In this document: positions 1 through 10,046 of the stretch, one piece after another | How the letters are laid out: every line of letters begins with the position of its first letter | How positions within the stretch are numbered: position 1 is the first letter of the stretch | Assembly: GCA_021292165.1 (NCBI GenBank) | Contig: CM037877.1 | Span: 129,388,274 to 129,452,273 of the forward strand | Source of the DNA: Shinisaurus crocodilurus | Lineage: Eukaryota > Chordata > Lepidosauria > Squamata > Shinisauridae | DNA length: 64,000 nt | Reading direction: 5' to 3' | Program-made: the position numbers and the translations under genes | The notes under the pieces: model-generated | Told to the model about the DNA's origin: nothing | Database searches by the model: none | The model's input: the letters and a program-made list of their open reading frames with translations, nothing else

Positions 1-1690
1 AGCCATGGTGTCATGTCAGGACCTGGTGCCCTGGGCACACCTTCACACAGGCCACTACAACACCATCTATTACCTTTTCAGGGCCAGATGTCAATCCAAT
101 CACATCTATCAGTGAGTATACCTCCCAGCTGAAAAAGGAATTGCTCTGGTGGATGGAGGTCGGGCAACTGAAAGTGGGGTGCTTTCTGGAGGAGCCTATC
201 AGGAAGATCCTCACTACGGATACCAACCTGTTCAGGTGAGGAGTCCACTTGTAGGACTAGGTCACCCAAAGGACTTTGATGGACTCAGAGACACATTGCA
301 GCATAAATTGTTTGGAACTAAGAGCAGTTTTTTGGGGCCTCTAAGCCTTCCACTCTCTTCTGGAGGGTCGTCATGTGACAGTCAGAACAGGCAATGCAAC
401 AGCCAAGGAATATTCCAAGGAACTGGATCTCAGATTGAGTCAACCATGGAGGGACATCTTTGCCACTCCAGAAAATGCACAAGTGCCCGGGTTCTTCTCA
501 AGGTTTCCATGCAAGGCAGTGGTAGGAACAAAAACTCTGGAAGAGCAATGGTCATTGAGGGTTCTCTATGCCTTCCACTTCTGCCAAAAGTACCGTACCT
601 AATTTGCAAGATCAAGACAACTGTGGCACAGGTGATTCTTATTCCACCATACTGTCCCAGATGATGCTAATTTCCAGACCTAGTCAACCTGTCTGTGCAG
701 GCACGGTGGTGTCTCCCCAATAGGAAGAGCTTGCTACTTCAACGGGCAGTACTTCATCCTCAACCGGAGCTGTTCCAGCTGACAGCCTAGAGGCTGAAAG
801 GCAGTGGTTAGCAAATCTTGGTTATCCGACTGAGGTCCTCAAAACCTTGTTGGAAGGAGCTCTACGAATTGGTCCTACAGCATAATGTAGGACTTCTTTG
901 GCATGGTGCAAAGACAATGGGAAGATCCCTTTTCTGGAGGGAGTTCAGGCAGTCTTGGGTTTTCTTCAAGCAAGGCTGAACAAAGGTCTTGGTATAAACA
1001 CTGTTAAACAACAAGCAGCAGCGTTCAGTAGCATTTTGTGGTGTGAGGGGAGGCCGTCTATTTCCACCCATCCACATTTGAAAAGGTTTTGGAGGGGATT
1101 TACCTTTATTAACCCTCCCATAGTACACAATTTTCCTACTTGGAACCTTAACTGGGTTCTATCAACTATCATGGGGAAACTATTTGAGCCCATGGCCCAT
1201 GGCCACTTGAAGCTGCTCATACTTAAAAAAGCATTCCTGCTGGCCATTACATTGGCTTTCCACCCACCCTTCTCCAGAGACCAGTGGCTGAATCTTTTTA
1301 GAGTAAGGAGGGTGTGGGTTATGGCTTCTGCTGCCACCACACATGTGGTGTAATAGGTCAGAACCTACTTCTCCCTAGAGAACTCCCTACCTACTTCTAT
1401 ATTTCCCTACCTGCTTTGTTCAAGTTTGATTTGGTGTTCTTCATCATCTCATTGTATTTTGTCTCCCTTATCTTACCGTTATGCCCTTGGCATAGTTTTT
1501 TCTCTGTTTTCCTTTCAGTAGGGTTCTGAAGAGTTTTATCTCTGCTCTGCCTGTCCTGTCTGGGAAGCAACAGTTTGGGCCTGCCCACATGCTCCAGAGG
1601 GAGGCGCAGTGCCCAAGGTGAGGGAATGCCCTCCGTGAGGCTCTGAGAACAGAAATTCTCGGTAAGACCAATTTCCATTTTTCTACTTGT
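1..1690 (+). mobile_element. DIRS-like retrotransposon, 3' part with tyrosine recombinase remnant
   Basis: A stop-interrupted reading frame runs across about 700-1310. It includes AWCKDNGKIPFLEGVQAVLG, then a stretch resembling the core-binding domain of phage-type integrases (GINTVKQQAAAFSSIL), then KKAFLLAITLAF, which lines up with KTIFLVAITSPRR in the better preserved copy at 31.7 kb. Family knowledge: DIRS elements carry ORF1, RT/RNase H and a tyrosine recombinase instead of a DDE integrase. The conserved Arg after the LLAIT block is lost and stops occur upstream, so the copy is dead. The stretch 1360-1690 is non-coding and ends with GAACAGAAATTCTCGGTAAG, which resembles the DIRS end at 37.7 kb. 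The 5' part lies outside the window. Confidence 0.72.
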
Positions 1691-1985
1691 AATGGGTATA
1701 TAGGTACTGGAATTTTAAAAACTGGAATAGATGCTAAATTCACAAAATGTTGTAACTAACAAGCTAAACTAACTAGTTAAATGTTAACTAACAAATTAAA
1801 TGTTGCAACTATAAACAAGAGTGGAGGATGGCCTTTATTTTAACATACTTGTCTCAAAACCACAACCCAAACAGTGTTGGCTCTCCTAGCAATCTGGATT
1901 GTACATTTATGGTGATCTCTTATGAGCATTGTATTTCATTCTATTCTAATGGGGAAAATAAAGTCTTATCAGAGGAAGGAGGATG
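1691..1985. other. Intronic spacer, nothing recognised
   Basis: AT-rich DNA with a short run of degenerate AACTAACTAG-like repeats near 1755-1800. No exon-like open frame with splice sites was found. Confidence 0.4.
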
Positions 1986-1989
1986 TAAA

Positions 1990-2745
1990 ATAATAAAAGT
2001 GGGTTGGTGGATGAAATTGGAGAGAGCAGTGTGGTTTTTCTGCATCCTTCTTAAAGTGTGGTGCCCAGAACTGGACTCAGGACTTCAGATAACCAGTGCT
2101 GAGTGGAGGAGAACAAGTACTTTATGTGATTTAGAAGCTATACTTCTATTAATGCAGTCCAAAATAGCATTTGCCTTTTTTGCAGCCACATCACATTGCT
2201 GGCTCATATTCAGCTTGTGATCTACAACAATTCCAAGATCCTTTTCACTAGTAGTGTTGTTGAGCCAAGTATCCCCTGTCCTGTAACTGAGCATTTGGTT
2301 TCTTTTTCCTAAGTGCAGCACTTGGCATTTATCCCTATTAAATTTCATTCCGTTGTTTTCAGCCCAGCACTCCAGCCTATCGAGATCACTTTGAATTTTG
2401 TTTCTGTCTTCCACAGTATTAGCTCTTCGACCCAATTTTGTGTCATCTGCAAATTTGATAAGCATTCCCTGCACCTCCTCATACAAGTTATTAATAAAAA
2501 TGTTGAAGAGCACTGGACCCAGGACCGAGCCCTGTGGTACCCTGCTCATTTCCTCTCCCCAGTTTGAAAAGGTACCATTGATAAGCACTCTTTGAGTTCA
2601 ATTCTGTAGCCAACTGTAGATCCACCTGATAGTTGTTCCATCTAGCCCACTTTTAGCTAGTTTGCTAATCAGGATATCATGAGGCACTTTGTCGAAAGCT
2701 TTGCTTAAGTCCAGATATATTATGTCCACAGCATGCCCTGTTGGA
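1990..2745 (-). mobile_element. CR1-like LINE, reverse transcriptase fragment
   Basis: On the minus strand the frame reads DIIYLDLSKAFDKVPHDIL (about 2690-2735), then VPQGSVLGPVLFNIFINNL, then IKFADDTKLG with the FADD catalytic box, then CQVLHLGKRNQ and EKDLGIVVDHKLNMS. This order is typical of CR1-clade reverse transcriptases. After a frameshift near 2085 the frame QFWAPHFKKDAEK continues to about 2040. The copy is truncated at the 5' end inside the RT domain and has no full ORF2, so it cannot be autonomous. Confidence 0.88.
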
Positions 2746-3291
2746 AGAGAGCCTGGGCCGGCAAGGGGGGTGGGCCATCCCTGGGGTTCTCTCTCTCTCT
2801 CTTTCTTGGCTGTTGGGTGTCTGGGAAAAGGGGCTAGGAGCCACAGCAGCCCCTAATTATTTTTTATGCTCACCTCCCCTGCTGCTTATCTATATATATA
2901 AAAGAAGAAGTCCTGACTGACTGACTCATCAACGCCCAACTCAAACCGTTTAATCTAGGAACGTGAAATTTTGAAGGAACATTGTTTTTATGATGTAGAC
3001 ACCCACTAAGGAAGGATTTTTGGAAATTCCATCCCTAAGGGGGTGAAAAGGGGGGGGGGAATTGCCCCACTCTCATATCTCCTATGGGCAAAACAACAGG
3101 GGAGCAGTTATGCAAATCGGCCTCACCTCATAATTGCTGCAGGAGCCAATAGGAGCAGTTATGCAAATAGCCCGTACAACACTTAGAATGTTTGTATGAA
3201 TTCCTGCAGGGATCAATAGGAGTGCGTATGCAAATCTCCCCTAGGCCATTTAGAATGTTCTCTAAGGGAGTGAAAAGGGAGGGAAACTTTT

Positions 3292-3318
3292 TGAATGAAT
3301 GAATGAATGAATGAATGA
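3292..3318. repeat. (GAAT)n microsatellite
   Basis: About six to seven uninterrupted GAAT units inside the Helitron-like element. Confidence 0.9.
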
Positions 3319-3699
3319 CTGTTGTGTAGGGGGTGTCCCAAATCCTGTGTGTCCGTGTGTCTGTGTGTACGGGCGTTTGTGTGCGTCTCATAGGCTCCTA
3401 CACGGTTGGACGGATCCGCCCCAAACTTGGCATGCATACTCTCTATCACCCAAGGACAAAGGCTGGCGGGTTCAAATCTCCGAAAAAGCCATCACTGCGC
3501 CTGTACGGAACAAAATAGATGATAGCCAATGGCGTCACTTGGAATGTTCACAGGGGCCATTCAGGAGCAGTTATGCAAATCACTCCAATGACATTTATAA
3601 TGTTCGTATGAGCTTCCGCCACAGGGGCCCAATCAGGAGCAGATATGCAAATCTCTCCTACGTCAAAACAGAATGTTCATATGCATTGCAGCCAGGGCC

Positions 3700-4350
3700 T
3701 ACACTGGGGTGGGGGCTGGGATTTAATTGTTGGGTAGTCCCGGGTAGGGTAAACTGGGATTACATTGTTGGGTAGTCCCGGGGGAGTAAACTGGGATTAC
3801 ATTGTTGGGTAGTCCCAAGGGGGAGGGGGAACAGGGATTTCATTGCTGTGTAGTCCCAGGGGGAGGGGGAACAGGGATTTCATTGTTGCGTAGTCCCGGG
3901 GGGGGAGAGCAGGGGTTTAATTGTGTAGTCCCAGGGGGCGGGAGCAGGGATTTCATTGTGTGGTCCTGGGGGAGCAGGGATTTCACTGTTGTGTAGTCCC
4001 AGGGCGGGGGGAGCTGGGATTACATTGTGTGGTCCCGGCGGGAAGCAGGGATTTCATTGTGAAGTTCCAGGGGGGAAGCAGGGATTTGATTGTTGCGTAG
4101 TCCTGGGGGGGATGGGATAGGGAATTCATTGTTGCGTAGTCCCGGTGTGTGTGTGTGTGGGAGCTGGTATTTCATTGTCTAGTCCCGGGGGGGGGGGGAG
4201 CAGGGATTTCATTGTGCAGTCCCGGAGGGGGGAGCAGGGAATTCATTGTTGTGTAGTCCGGTGGGGGGGGAGCAGGGATTTCATTGTGTAGTACCGGGGG
4301 AGCTGGTAGTCCTGGGGGAGCTGGGATTTCATTGTGTAGTCCCGGGGGAC
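3700..4350. repeat. G-rich minisatellite, about 35-45 bp unit
   Basis: Roughly 15 imperfect tandem units share GGGATTTCATTGT, then GTGTAGTCCC, followed by a variable run of G (up to 12) and GAGCAG. Unit length drifts because the G run and the TTG before the TAGTCC core vary. It lies inside the Helitron-like block. The short ORFs across it are repeat artefacts. Confidence 0.9.
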
Positions 4351-4668
4351 CTTTCCTGTGGAGCCATTCAAAAAAGCGGTCAGCTACCTTAAGGAATTTC
4401 GAACAAATAGTGCCTATAGGAAAATGCTGACCCGTGCAACGTATTTTGTTTATTGTTTTGTTGTTATATATATGTTAAAAATTAAATAAAAAACAATTAA
4501 GAAAAAAACAAAAAACCCATGAGATCAGCCTCAGCAAGAATCGGGGATAATTCTATCAAACTGGCGGTGAGATGGTATTTAACACCACGAATTCTACATA
4601 GAGTACATGGTTCCACTGATTCCAAATGCTGCTGTCAACAAAAATGGGCCCTAAACTGGCTTTACAAC

Positions 4669-5835
4669 TTCCCACGGGTATGGGAATCATAGAAAGAAAA
4701 ATGGAAAGCTTTTTAATCTCAGCAGGCTGAAAGCAAAAAGTAAGGTAATTACAACCTCCGTTGTGGAACTTCAGTATGCTGATGATAATGTGGTCTCCGC
4801 ACATTCAGAGGATGATCTCCAAACTATCCTAAATGCTTTTGCAGAAGCATATGAAAAACTTGGTCTCTCACTTAACATCAAAAAAACCAAAGTGCTTCAT
4901 CAGCAAGTGCAAGCTAACCCTTTGGTGATGTCATCTATCCAGCTTGGCGGGACAATACTGGAAAATGACGATCATTTTCTCTATCTTGGCAGCTATCTTT
5001 CTGTTACAGCTAACATCAACAGTGAAATCCAGCATCGTCTGAGCTCCGCAAGTGCCGCGTTTTCTCGAATGAAACATAGAGTGTTCGAGGATCGGGAATA
5101 TTTGTAAGAAGACCAAAACACTGGTTTATAAAGCCATTGTATTACCAACTTTATTGTATGCCTGTGAAACATGGACTATCTATAAACGTCACTTCCACCT
5201 CCTTGAAAGATTTCATCAACGTTGCCTCCGGAAAATCCTCCGAATTACTTGGGAAGATAGGTGAACAAATGTCAGTGTACTGGAAGAAGCGAAGACTACT
5301 AGCGTTGAAAAAATGATCCTTCAACGCCAACTTCAGTGGACCGGTCATGTTGTTTGAATGCTTGACTGCCGTCTCCCAAAGCAATTACTCTATTCCCAAC
5401 TCAAGGATGGAAAGCGGAATATGAGATGTTCTTAAGGCTAATCTAAAAAAATGCAATATAAACATCGAAAACTGGGAAGCTCTGGCCCATGAACGATCTA
5501 ACTGGAGGTTGGCCTTTCACAAAGGTTCTATGGACTTTGAAGAAGCTCGAGTGCAAGGTGAAAGGGAGAAACGTGCTAAGCGAAAAGCACGTCAAACGAA
5601 TCCTTTACAGGACCATCTTCTATCTGGTAACCTGTGTCCTCACTGTGGGAAGCTGTGTGGATCTAGAATTGGCCTCCACAGTCACTTACGGACCCATTGC
5701 TAGAGTCTACACAATTTTCTTTAGAATTTCCTCCTTTTAAAATCTCCTTTTTGCAAATTTTTATCCTGGATGACAATCTTACTCGGTCACGAGTGATCGC
5801 GTGATGATGATGATGGATGATGACTATCTATATTT
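4669..5835 (+). mobile_element. Non-LTR retrotransposon (YADD RT, C-terminal C2H2 finger), copy 1
   Basis: This 5'-truncated copy starts inside the RT domain. It reads ELQYADDNVVSAHSEDDLQ with the YADD catalytic box, LGLSLNIKKTKVLHQ, and after a frameshift near 5100 LLYACETWTIYKRHFHLLER and LQRQLQWTGHV. The C-terminus (about 5500-5703) is basic and ends CPHCGKLCGSRIGLHSHLRT, a C2H2-type zinc-binding motif. The 3' end has a (GAT)n tail from about 5803. Several stops and frameshifts mean it is inactive. The same element occurs at 27.4, 33.1 and, inverted, 46.9 kb. I do not assign a clade. Confidence 0.88.
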
Positions 5836-5879
5836 ATGGATTAAATTATGTCCCTCCCGCATAAAGAATTAATTGATTA

Positions 5880-7085
5880 TAGCTCTAAGGGACCTTTACA
5901 TACCTGCTGAGGCCATTGGATCTGGGGCAGCTTGGGACTTTATGGCCACCAGGACAACCATGTGGTTGTCTCAACATGTCGTTGGCCCAGCGCATGTGGC
6001 AGGACACACTCTTGATGTGGTTTTCTCAGACAGGAGGATGGTGATCTGAAGGTGATGAATTTAACATTTATTCCTTTGTTATGGTCCAACAATTTCTTGT
6101 TAAATTAAGACTTTCAGTGGCTTTTACCCTCTGCAAGGGGGGAATCTATTAAAATGGTCCAGCAATGGAGGCTAATGGATACCCGAGGATTCCTGGGGTT
6201 TTTCCTGCTAGTATGGCTGATATTCCTGTCAATGCCCTGGTCACTCTTTGGAACATGGAGGTGGCATTTGCATTTGACATGGTCACACCAAAGCACCCTC
6301 TTTGCAAAGCCTGGGCAGTGCCTTGGTATACACCTGAGCTGAGGGCAATGAAGCAAGTGGGACGAAGGCTAAAACACAGGAGAAGGAAATCTTGTGTCAA
6401 ATGTGCTTGAACATACCTTAGAATCAATGATCAAGTCTATTCTGTGGCAGTGAGGGTGACAAAGAAGCATTTCTTTACCACCTCTATTTTATCTTCACAG
6501 TGTCGCCCAGCAGAGCAGTTCCAGTGGTGAGGGGCCTGTTGCAATCAGGTCCAGAGAGATAGTTGGTTGCACCCTCGGTAGCATGCTGTAATAAGTTTGT
6601 GCAACACTTTGAAGATAAAGTTGATCACCTCCGTCAGGACTTAGGCTCCTCAGTTAGTGCAATTCTAATAGCGGGGGTGTCCAGAAAACCATCTAGTCTA
6701 GTTGCATTGGATGAGTTTCAGAAGTTCAGCCAACCACATGTATGTTTGACCCATGCGTGTCTTAGCTTATTACATCTAGTAGGGAGGAGATGACTGGCTG
6801 GGTGGGTGGGTCCAGAAGGTTGTAAATTATTTTTGAGAGGGGAGGTGGTACCAGCCACTTTAATCTAGTTTCCTGCATTGAGCAGGGGGTTGGACTCGAT
6901 AGCCTTGTAGGCTCCTTCCAACTCTATGATCTATGAAATCTATGAAAAAAGGCCACTCCTGAAGAAAACTAACCTGGAACCAGAAGTGGAGGACAACTGT
7001 AGGCTGGTTGCAAACATCCCCTTCCTGAACAAGGTGCTCGATGGGTAGAGCATACAATTTTGAATCAAATTCATGAGGTGACAAG
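5880..7085 (+). mobile_element. L2-like LINE, endonuclease end, linker and RT start
   Basis: The frames are stop-ridden. HVVGPAHVAGHTLDVVFSD (about 5980-6030) matches the C-terminal GHTLD motif of L2/CR1 endonucleases. CCNKFVQHFEDKVDHLRQDL (about 6580-6645) is the linker that recurs in the L2 copies at 17 kb and 26 kb. PLLKKTNLEPEVEDN and NIPFLNKVL (about 6950-7045) are the first RT block. A CR1-type tail at 6865-6945 interrupts it. It is an old, decayed copy. Confidence 0.75.
6865..6945 (+). mobile_element. CR1-type 3' tail (SINE or LINE fragment)
   Basis: The stretch contains CTGCATTGAGCAGGGGGTTG, then CTTCCAACTCTATGATCTAT and repeats of ATCTATGA. This is the same tail carried by the 5S-headed SINEs at 40.6 and 49.9 kb. 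It splits the L2 copy around it. Confidence 0.75.
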
Positions 7086-7462
7086 AATTAACATTTTTTA
7101 AATCCTATGCTTTATCTATTAACTTACACAAGGAGATTGTAGAGAAAAAGCGTGTTACTTGTGTGCCACCATTCTTGTATGCTCAGTATTAAAGATAAGG
7201 AAATACCCCCAGTATGGAGGAATATAGGAAAATAGGCTTCACTGTATCTGTAACACTAACCAGCTATATTAACATCCAGCTATAATAACATTCAGTATTA
7301 CATATATAATATTCGTGCAATATCTGTATTATATTGAAGTTATTTCTATATATTTTTAATGTGGTAATGTTCTTGCATTGATGAATTTTGTGGGTGACTT
7401 CCAAACACTCCTTTTATCTAAATAGTTCTGTAGTTACTGAACCATTTAGAAATAAGAGACTC

Positions 7463-7549
7463 AGGTTGCCATCTTATGCAATGGGGAGTAAGCCTCATTG
7501 AACTCAGTGGGGCTTACTTCTGAGTAGATGGGTATGGGATTGCATTGTT
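7463..7549. mobile_element. Palindromic MITE, CAATCCTATGC family
   Basis: The arms are inverted around GAACTCAGTGGGGCTTACTT. The family consensus, judged from copies at 29,617-29,700 and 58,722-58,795, is a palindrome pairing CAATCCTATGC with GCATAGGATTG. This copy is degenerate and its target-site duplication is unclear. Confidence 0.5.
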
Positions 7550-7745
7550 GATGGGGTTTTGACTGTGTAATCTAACATGAGAGGGGAACTGAGTACAGTA
7601 CATTATTTCCTGGTTAATTAAATTATTTTGTGTTAGAACTATTAGAAATAGGAGGTATTCAAGCTTTATTTAACATGTCTGAAGTCTTATCAGAATGTTG
7701 CATGTTACAGTTAATTACTTTTCCCTTTTTGTTTTGTGTGTTAAG

Positions 7746-7861
7746 TAACAAGCCAAACCCCAACCAGATCAATCTAAACAACGTCAAGCCAGGAATGGTA
7801 AATGGTACAGGAGTTCAGGCACAGAACATGGGAACCGGACGAGCTTGTGAAAGCTGCTATA
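7746..7861 (+). CDS. MTA1: MTA1 exon: linker and first half of GATA-type zinc finger
   Basis: MTA1 is a subunit of the nuclear NuRD (Mi-2/HDAC) complex, where it scaffolds HDAC1/2 and RBBP4/7. This 116-bp exon follows a pyrimidine-rich tract and TTAAG, and ends at A|GTAAGT. It gives [20 protein letters not shown], then [11 protein letters not shown] and RACESCY. It fits the MTA1 segment after the SANT domain. CESC provides the first two zinc ligands of the C-x2-C-x17-C-x2-C finger; the other pair is in the exon at 15,290. The first base completes a codon begun in an upstream exon outside the window, and the last base begins the codon that bridges the next junction. The NNVKPG form matches MTA1 better than MTA2 or MTA3 (from memory). 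Confidence 0.93.
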
Positions 7862-8280
7862 GTAAGTGATTTGTGAATGTAGCTATCTGTGCAAAAAAAA
7901 GAAGAAATGGCTTGCAGAACTGTCAGTGGGGAAACGCCAGCCAGGCCAGTTTTATGTACTTTTTTTTCCTTTTAGGGTAGATACATATTTTGATTCTGTG
8001 ACTGGGGTCAGACATTTACTGCTTCTACCCTCCACATCTTGTCCTACTTCCTGTAGATGCCCTGCTTAGTTGGCCCTTGAGCACCATTGGGGAGGAAAGT
8101 GCGAGAGTAGCTCATATAATATGGCATTGAAGCCCTGTCACATTGCCACATGGGCTTCAAAACGGGGCATCATTTGTCCCTGTAGAGGAGAAGAGTTGGG
8201 ATGTGGATGGTGGTGGTAGATTGCAACACGAGGACGGTAGGAAGGCCACACTCAGACATCTGTAGAGGTGTATGGAAGCC
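7862..8280. other. Intron start, no feature recognised
   Basis: Intron DNA follows the GTAAGT donor. Neither strand shows a repeat I can name or an exon-like frame. Confidence 0.4.
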
Positions 8281-8284
8281 TGAA

Positions 8285-8350
8285 GAGCTACTTTATTTAT
8301 CTTTATTTTATTTATTTCTAAAGCTTATAAACCACCCTTCATCCATATGG
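8285..8350 (-). mobile_element. L2/SINE-type 3' tail fragment
   Basis: TTTATTTATTTCTAAAGC followed by TTATAAACCACCCTTC is the reverse of a LINE or SINE tail of the kind seen at 30.8 and 58.1 kb. Only the 3' tail remains. Confidence 0.45.
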
Positions 8351-9062
8351 GATCCCTAGGATACTTCACCTATCCTAGAATCCTGTCAAATCTGGGCACC
8401 GAAAGAAAGTTTGGGAGGTGTGAATTCCTCTCATACGAGTAGATGGAGGTCTCCAGTTTTGAAATATGGACTTAGGTGGCTATCTTAGTCACAGAATAAT
8501 CCAAGAATAATATTACCAGTATTTACTGATATGAGAGGATACGTACAATGGCTGGGCTAGGCAACAACAGTTTTGCACACATGCACATAGTTTACCATTG
8601 CTTCTTGGTTTGCCTGCTACGTGTGTTTCTAAACCTAATCAAAATCAGAACCAACAATTTAAATTATAATTACCTTTTCACTTTCCTACTTTCGAGAGCA
8701 CTACCTAATACATGCAGGCTTGTATCGTATGTAATGCAGGGGTGGGCAACTTTGGGTGGTCCAGGGGCCAATTTCCAGCCCCCGGAGTCCCCATATCCCC
8801 ACTTCTTTGGCCACACCAAATTCAGCAGTGCACAAGGATTTGTGATATTGGAAAACTCATTCTGTTTGAGCTTGATGGACTTTAGACACATTTCCAACCC
8901 AACAGCCAAAAGCGGGCCATGTCAGGGGTTTCTTTTCAGCTTCTGTGAAATTGCTCAAAATACTTGCGCAAATTTGGAGCGGAGAACTGCATATCTCTAG
9001 TGAAATTTGCGCAAATTCTTCCACCCCACCCTCACACAGCAGGGGGACCCTCTTCTAAGGCA

Positions 9063-9150
9063 GGGGTCTCCAACTTTTTTGGGCCCATTAGCACATTTGG
9101 CATTTTGAAAATGTGCCCTGGGCACAGCACAAATTGTAGGGGAGCATGGA
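9063..9150 (+). mobile_element. hAT-like short repeat end
   Basis: It begins AGGGGTCTCCAACTTTTTTG and is followed by CATTTGGCATTTTGAAAATG. Related GGGGT(G/C)NNCAACTT starts appear at about 8741, 20,023 and 23,324. This resembles the termini of vertebrate hAT-derived MITEs. No target-site duplication is resolved. Confidence 0.35.
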
Positions 9151-9240
9151 GCCAATCACAAAAATGTTGGGAGCACTCCCACTATGTATGTTTGTGTGTG
9201 TGCAGGATTGTGCACTCTGTGAATGTGCTATTCACTCTGG

Positions 9241-9242
9241 CT

Positions 9243-9296
<54 letters not shown>

Positions 9297-9351
9297 CTTT
9301 TCCTTCTGTCTCTCTGGCTCCTCTTTCTCTTTCTTCTCTTCTCTCTCTCCT

Positions 9352-9396
<45 letters not shown>
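9241..9396. repeat. (TC)n, (CA)n, (TC)n compound microsatellite
   Basis: About 12 TC units and about 14 CA units are followed, after a pyrimidine-rich gap, by about 19 further TC units (9357-9394). Overlapping Ser/Leu and His/Thr ORFs are low-complexity artefacts. Confidence 0.95.
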
Positions 9397-9398
<2 letters not shown>

Positions 9399-9555
9399 CC
9401 TCTTTCCCTCCCCCTGTCTCCCCATTCCCATGGCAAAACAATGGAACAATTTTTCATCCATTTGCAAGGGGTGAGAAAAAGTCCCCCTGCCGAAAATTGG
9501 CTGGAGTGGGGCAAAGGTCACCCCGGCTGGCCCTGATCTCAATTAGAAGGGCATA

Positions 9556-9748
9556 GTACATAGGAACATAAGTAGCTGCCTTATACTGAGTCAGGCCTTT
9601 GGTCCATCTCATCCAATATTATCAACACTAACTGGCAGCAGCTCTCTGGGGTTTCATGCAGGAATTTTTCCAACCCTATGTGGAGATCCCGGGGATTAAC
9701 TTCTGCATGCAAAGCAGATGCTCTGTCACACTGAACCATCCCCCCCCC
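9556..9748 (-). mobile_element. tRNA-type SINE, minus orientation
   Basis: Read on the minus strand, it starts with ATGGTTCAGTGTGACAGAGC, resembling a tRNA A box, then ATCTGCTTTGCATGCAGAAG, and continues into a body ending near GGCAGCTACTTATGTTCC. The B-box region is degenerate, with the expected GGTTCAAATCC partly missing. It looks like a decayed tRNA-derived SINE. Family name not assigned. Confidence 0.55.
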
Positions 9749-10046
9749 CCAGGAGTGGGGAACAGATTAAGAAAATTCAAATGAAGGTTAAACTTCACAA
9801 AACAAGCACAACAGTCCTACAGCCATTTGCGTTATTTCTTGCAGCATCCTTCATCTTTTCTTTTCCACTCACGTTCAATAGAAGCCTAGCAGACTCCTAA
9901 TCTCTAACAATTACACCCATGATTTTCAGGCCAGGATTTCTTACTCCATTGCCAAGGCAAGAAATGGAAACATTTCCCAGTCCCCAAAACAAATATTTCC
10001 CAGCCCATAATCTCTTAAGGTGGCGAAAAAATAGGAAAAGAATTAC

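Larger units (their letters stand above)
2889..4445 (+). mobile_element. Helitron-like non-autonomous element
   Basis: The left end reads TCTATATATATAAAAG and is followed by CTGACTGACTGACTCATCAA and a conserved block containing CCTAAGGGGGTGAAAAGG. A second, inverted copy of the same left end lies at 58,960-59,240, which shows this is a dispersed repeat. A TC-T(A)n start, AT-rich ends and no terminal inverted repeats or duplication are Helitron traits. No Rep/helicase ORF and no convincing 3' CTRR hairpin are seen, so the class is inference. The interior contains five ATGCAAAT octamers (3110-3652), a GAAT simple repeat and a long minisatellite. The right limit is taken at the end of the GACCCGTGCAACG segment. 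Confidence 0.5.

Noticed and set aside
149..664. 171-aa ORF and nested shorter frames
   Set aside because: Composition and lack of a recognisable motif suggest a shadow frame in the DIRS fragment; no splice context for an MTA1 exon.
3700..4350. CRISPR-like spacing of repeats
   Set aside because: Units are directly adjacent with drifting G runs and no unique spacers; the context is vertebrate.
9146..9556. Ser/Leu/His/Thr-rich ORFs on both strands
   Set aside because: They are translations of the TC and CA microsatellites.
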